A DNA stretch of 6,080 nucleotides from an uncultured Gemmiger sp. (GTDB lineage: Bacteria; Bacillota; Clostridia; Oscillospirales; Ruminococcaceae). The stretch covers positions 1 to 6,080 of the forward strand of contig CALWNS010000015.1 in the NCBI GenBank assembly GCA_944382805.1, in the 5' to 3' direction. Positions 5,149 to 6,080 of the stretch are shown here, in pieces. The notes below the pieces were generated by a model. That model did no database searches, was not told the DNA's origin, and was given only the letters and a program-made list of their open reading frames with translations. Each line of letters starts with the position of its first letter. Position 1 is the stretch's first letter. The position numbers were made by a program, and so were the translations under genes.

Positions 5149-6080
5149 TTACAGTTCGCCGCGCAGGTCGATCAGCTGCGGCAGCGGGCCGCCCAGCAGC
5201 GGGCGGCACCAGGTCTTGAACGCCTCGGTCACGCCGTTGCCGCGCGCGTTGATGAACTCATCGGGCAGTTTGCGCTCGGTCATCATCACATCGGCAATAT
5301 CGGCCAAAAACGTCTCGCAGCGGTACGGTTCGCCGGGCACGCGGCGCAGCGCCACCATCTTGCCGGTCTCGCCGCCGGTGGCGGCGTCCACGGCCGCGCG
5401 GCCGCACAGTTCGGCTTCCCGCCGGTCGGTCTCGCTCTGCCAGGCAATGGAGGCCCGGCCCAGCAGGCCCGGCTTTTCGCTGCGGGCCTTATAGCCCAGC
5501 CGCCGGGTGATGAGCTGCGCCAGGTGCGCGCTCACGTCGCCAAAATAGGTCGAGCGCCCCACCGTGAACACCGGGTCCACAATGGGCTTGCCGGCCGCGT
5601 CGTGCAGGCCCTCGCTGGCCACCACCACGCCGTGGCCCTTGGTTTTGATCAGCGCTTCGACGTCGCACAGGAACTCGTCCTCGCAAAAAGCGCGCTCGGG
5701 CAGGTAGATCAGGTCCGGCCCGTGGGCGTAACTGTCGGTGGCCAGGGCGGCCGAAGCCGTCACCCAGCCGGCGTTGCGGCCCAGCGCCTCCACCACCACG
5801 ATGTGGATGGGCAGGCCCTCCACGTCGCAGCAGACTTCGGCCACGCTGCCGGCCATGTAGCGCGCCGCGCTGCCAAAGCCCGGCGCATGGTCGGTCACGG
5901 CCAGGTCGTTGTCCATCGTTTTGGGGATGCCGATCACCATCACGCCGCGCGCGGCGCAGCGCTGGTACAGTTTGCCGCAGGTGTCCATGGTGCCGTTGCC
6001 GCCGTTCATCAGCACATAGCGGATGTCGTGCTTTTCCAGCACCGCGGCCATGGCGGCGTATTCGGGGGCCTCCAGCGCGT
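5149..6080 (-). CDS. 6-phosphofructokinase (PPi-PFK-like clade), 3' part (partial)
   Basis: The frame is open to the window edge; 309 complete residues are visible and roughly the first 90-100 are missing. An internal ATG at 6051 is not the start, since the frame continues upstream as ALEAPEYAA. The enzyme phosphorylates fructose 6-phosphate to fructose 1,6-bisphosphate. Motifs in order: NGGNGTMDT, GIPKTMDNDL with the catalytic Asp (codon 5911-5913), TDHAPGFGSAARY, EALGRNAGW, YLPERAF for substrate binding, and KPGLLGRASIAWQSETDRREA. The PKTMDND, TDHAPGFGSA and SETDRREA blocks are those of the pyrophosphate-dependent PFK clade. The donor-selecting position after GGN is Gly (codon 5992-5994), where PPi enzymes carry Asp, whereas the second position is Lys (codon 5920-5922) as in PPi enzymes. 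ATP use is therefore plausible, and the donor is unsettled. The gene lies directly upstream of pgi, forming an upper-glycolysis operon. Confidence 0.9.
   Translation of the reverse strand, partial: ALEAPEYAAMAAVLEKHDIRYVLMNGGNGTMDTCGKLYQRCAARGVMVIGIPKTMDNDLAVTDHAPGFGSAARYMAGSVAEVCCDVEGLPIHIVVVEALGRNAGWVTASAALATDSYAHGPDLIYLPERAFCEDEFLCDVEALIKTKGHGVVVASEGLHDAAGKPIVDPVFTVGRSTYFGDVSAHLAQLITRRLGYKARSEKPGLLGRASIAWQSETDRREAELCGRAAVDAATGGETGKMVALRRVPGEPYRCETFLADIADVMMTERKLPDEFINARGNGVTEAFKTWCRPLLGGPLPQLIDLRGEL

Noticed and set aside
4035..5219. A 394-residue open frame on the plus strand opposite pgi
   Set aside because: Same cause: antisense shadow of a G/C-biased gene, running past the pgi start into the pfk end, with no family resemblance.
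1..6080. CRISPR array, mobile element, RNA gene or defence system
   Set aside because: No direct-repeat array, transposase, integrase, tRNA-like fold or defence-type domain is visible; genes here are metabolic plus one sigma factor.

Overview
The window is GC-rich coding DNA with strong G/C third-position preference, compact intergenic gaps, AGGAG-type ribosome binding sites and hairpin-plus-T-run terminators. Together with the protein families this suggests a GC-rich, gut-type Bacillota (Oscillospirales/Ruminococcaceae-like, of the Subdoligranulum/Gemmiger/Faecalibacterium kind). That placement is inference from style and family resemblance; no marker gene is present.

Layout. 1-705 (+) is the 3' part of a sialate O-acetylesterase-like SGNH hydrolase. 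A 139-bp gap (706-844) holds a possible -10 element, a strong GC stem-loop and a good ribosome binding site. 845-3031 (+) is a complete GH36 alpha-galactosidase, closed by a strong terminator. The next gap (3032-3226) holds a second terminator with a UUCG loop and then an 18-bp inverted repeat. 3227-3739 (+) is a small stand-alone sigma-70-family (ECF-like) sigma factor. It faces a converging operon across a 14-bp perfect hairpin (3762-3801). On the minus strand, a 6-phosphofructokinase (5149-6080, cut at the window edge) is followed after 37 bp by glucose-6-phosphate isomerase (3852-5111).

How the genes work together. The left part is a glycan-scavenging unit: the esterase would remove acetyl groups and the alpha-galactosidase would remove terminal alpha-galactose from raffinose-type oligosaccharides or galactomannan side chains. 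The right part is upper glycolysis: Pgi makes fructose 6-phosphate and Pfk phosphorylates it. The sigma factor is transcriptionally insulated from both and its targets cannot be read from the window.

I found no mobile element, CRISPR array, RNA gene or clearly new multi-gene system. The observations most worth following are the mixed phosphoryl-donor signature of the phosphofructokinase (Gly at the ATP-type position, Lys at the PPi-type position) and the isolated sigma factor preceded by an operator-like palindrome.
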